DNA of 5,647 bases from a candidate division CSSED10-310 bacterium (GTDB lineage: Bacteria > CSSED10-310 > JAFGJC01), in the NCBI GenBank assembly GCA_016929305.1, contig JAFGJC010000243.1:1-5647 (forward strand), written 5' to 3'. This document shows, in pieces, positions 5,266 to 5,647 of the stretch; the first letter of the stretch is position 1; every line of letters starts with the position of its first letter. The notes beneath the pieces were generated by a model. That model worked only from the letters and a program-made list of their open reading frames with translations, was not told the DNA's origin and ran no database searches. The translations under genes and the position numbers were made by a program.

Positions 5266-5647
5266 ATGAATTTCTGGAAAATTTCAGGATTGATTCTGGC
5301 GCTGGTGATTATTTCCCATGCCCCGGTATTGGCAGATGACGAGATGGCTGCAACTCAAAAGAAAGAGATTGAGCATCAGGCAGATATGGTTCAATTTGGA
5401 GTTCCGGCATTAACAGAAGATCATGTCAAAAAGGTTGCCGAAGTTCTGAAAGATGAACAGGGCGTATTTTCGGTGAAGCCCGATATGGAAACCAAACAAC
5501 TTACGGTCATCTTCGATAAAGGGAAAACACACGAAGATAAAATTCAGAAATTACTGTCAAAAGTCTTTGGTGAGGACATTAAAGTACTAAAGGTTGAAAA
5601 AGTCACTTATGATCCCAAAAAGGGATGCGGTGCCTGTCCGCATAAAA
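5266..5647 (+). CDS. Secreted HMA-like protein with CxxC tail (partial, runs off right edge)
   Basis: 127 codons are in the window. Residues 1-23 form a clear signal peptide (MNFWKISGLILALVIISHA, then PVLA before Asp-Asp). Residues 41-112 again suggest the heavy-metal-associated fold: strand MVQFGVPALT, helix EDHVKKVAEVLKD, strands around FSVKPD and QLTVIFDKG, helix EDKIQKLLSKVFG, strand IKVLKVEKV. The loop that normally holds Cys-x-x-Cys is G-V-P-A-L-T, with no cysteine. Instead C121-G-A-C124-P-H-K appears after the domain, near the edge, as a possible metal or disulfide site. It follows the previous gene by 12 bases and so is operonic with the polyferredoxin. The protein may continue well beyond the window, so its length and any further motifs are unknown. 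It may be a soluble periplasmic partner of the membrane-anchored protein at 4819; that is inference. Confidence 0.8.
   Translation, partial: MNFWKISGLILALVIISHAPVLADDEMAATQKKEIEHQADMVQFGVPALTEDHVKKVAEVLKDEQGVFSVKPDMETKQLTVIFDKGKTHEDKIQKLLSKVFGEDIKVLKVEKVTYDPKKGCGACPHK

Overview
The window looks like chromosomal DNA from a bacterium of moderate, AT-leaning base composition. Most real genes have a clear purine-rich Shine-Dalgarno (AAAGGAG, AGGAGG). Two proteins carry bacterial-type signal peptides. Nothing points to a phage, plasmid, insertion sequence, CRISPR array, tRNA or rRNA. The organism cannot be named from the sequence. A DUF432 protein beside an MscS channel is a pairing I recall from archaea and some bacteria, and the polyferredoxin suggests anaerobic or respiratory metabolism.

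Layout, left to right. (1) Positions 1-54, minus strand: the first 18 codons of an exported protein that runs off the left edge. Its ribosome binding site lies in a perfect 7-bp inverted repeat. (2) Positions 55-276: non-coding, with long A/T homopolymer tracts. (3) Positions 277-1790, minus strand: a two-gene operon of a DUF432 protein followed by a small MscS-type mechanosensitive channel, coupled by a TGATG stop/start overlap. (4) Positions 1791-1914: a divergent regulatory region with candidate promoters on both strands and an imperfect palindrome. (5) Positions 1915-2388, plus strand: a GNAT N-acetyltransferase. It converges on (6) positions 2437-3600, minus strand: an M23 zinc metallopeptidase with an N-terminal beta-rich domain but no visible export signal. 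(7) Positions 3601-4009: a 409-bp intergenic region with a candidate promoter and a long stem-loop. (8) From 4010 to the right edge, plus strand: a tight three-gene operon. It encodes a NapH/CcoG-like membrane polyferredoxin, a membrane-anchored HMA-like protein with one cysteine where the family has two, and a secreted HMA-like protein that has no cysteine at the usual site but ends, within the window, in Cys-Gly-Ala-Cys-Pro-His-Lys.

The last operon is the most interesting part. A membrane electron-transfer protein is followed by two divergent, extracytoplasmic versions of the heavy-metal-associated fold. By analogy with CcoG, a cupric reductase, this suggests metal or thiol redox handling at the cell envelope. 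That function is inference. Several gene starts here are set at internal ATG codons with good ribosome binding sites rather than at the longest possible start: 1790, 1915, 3600 and 4819.
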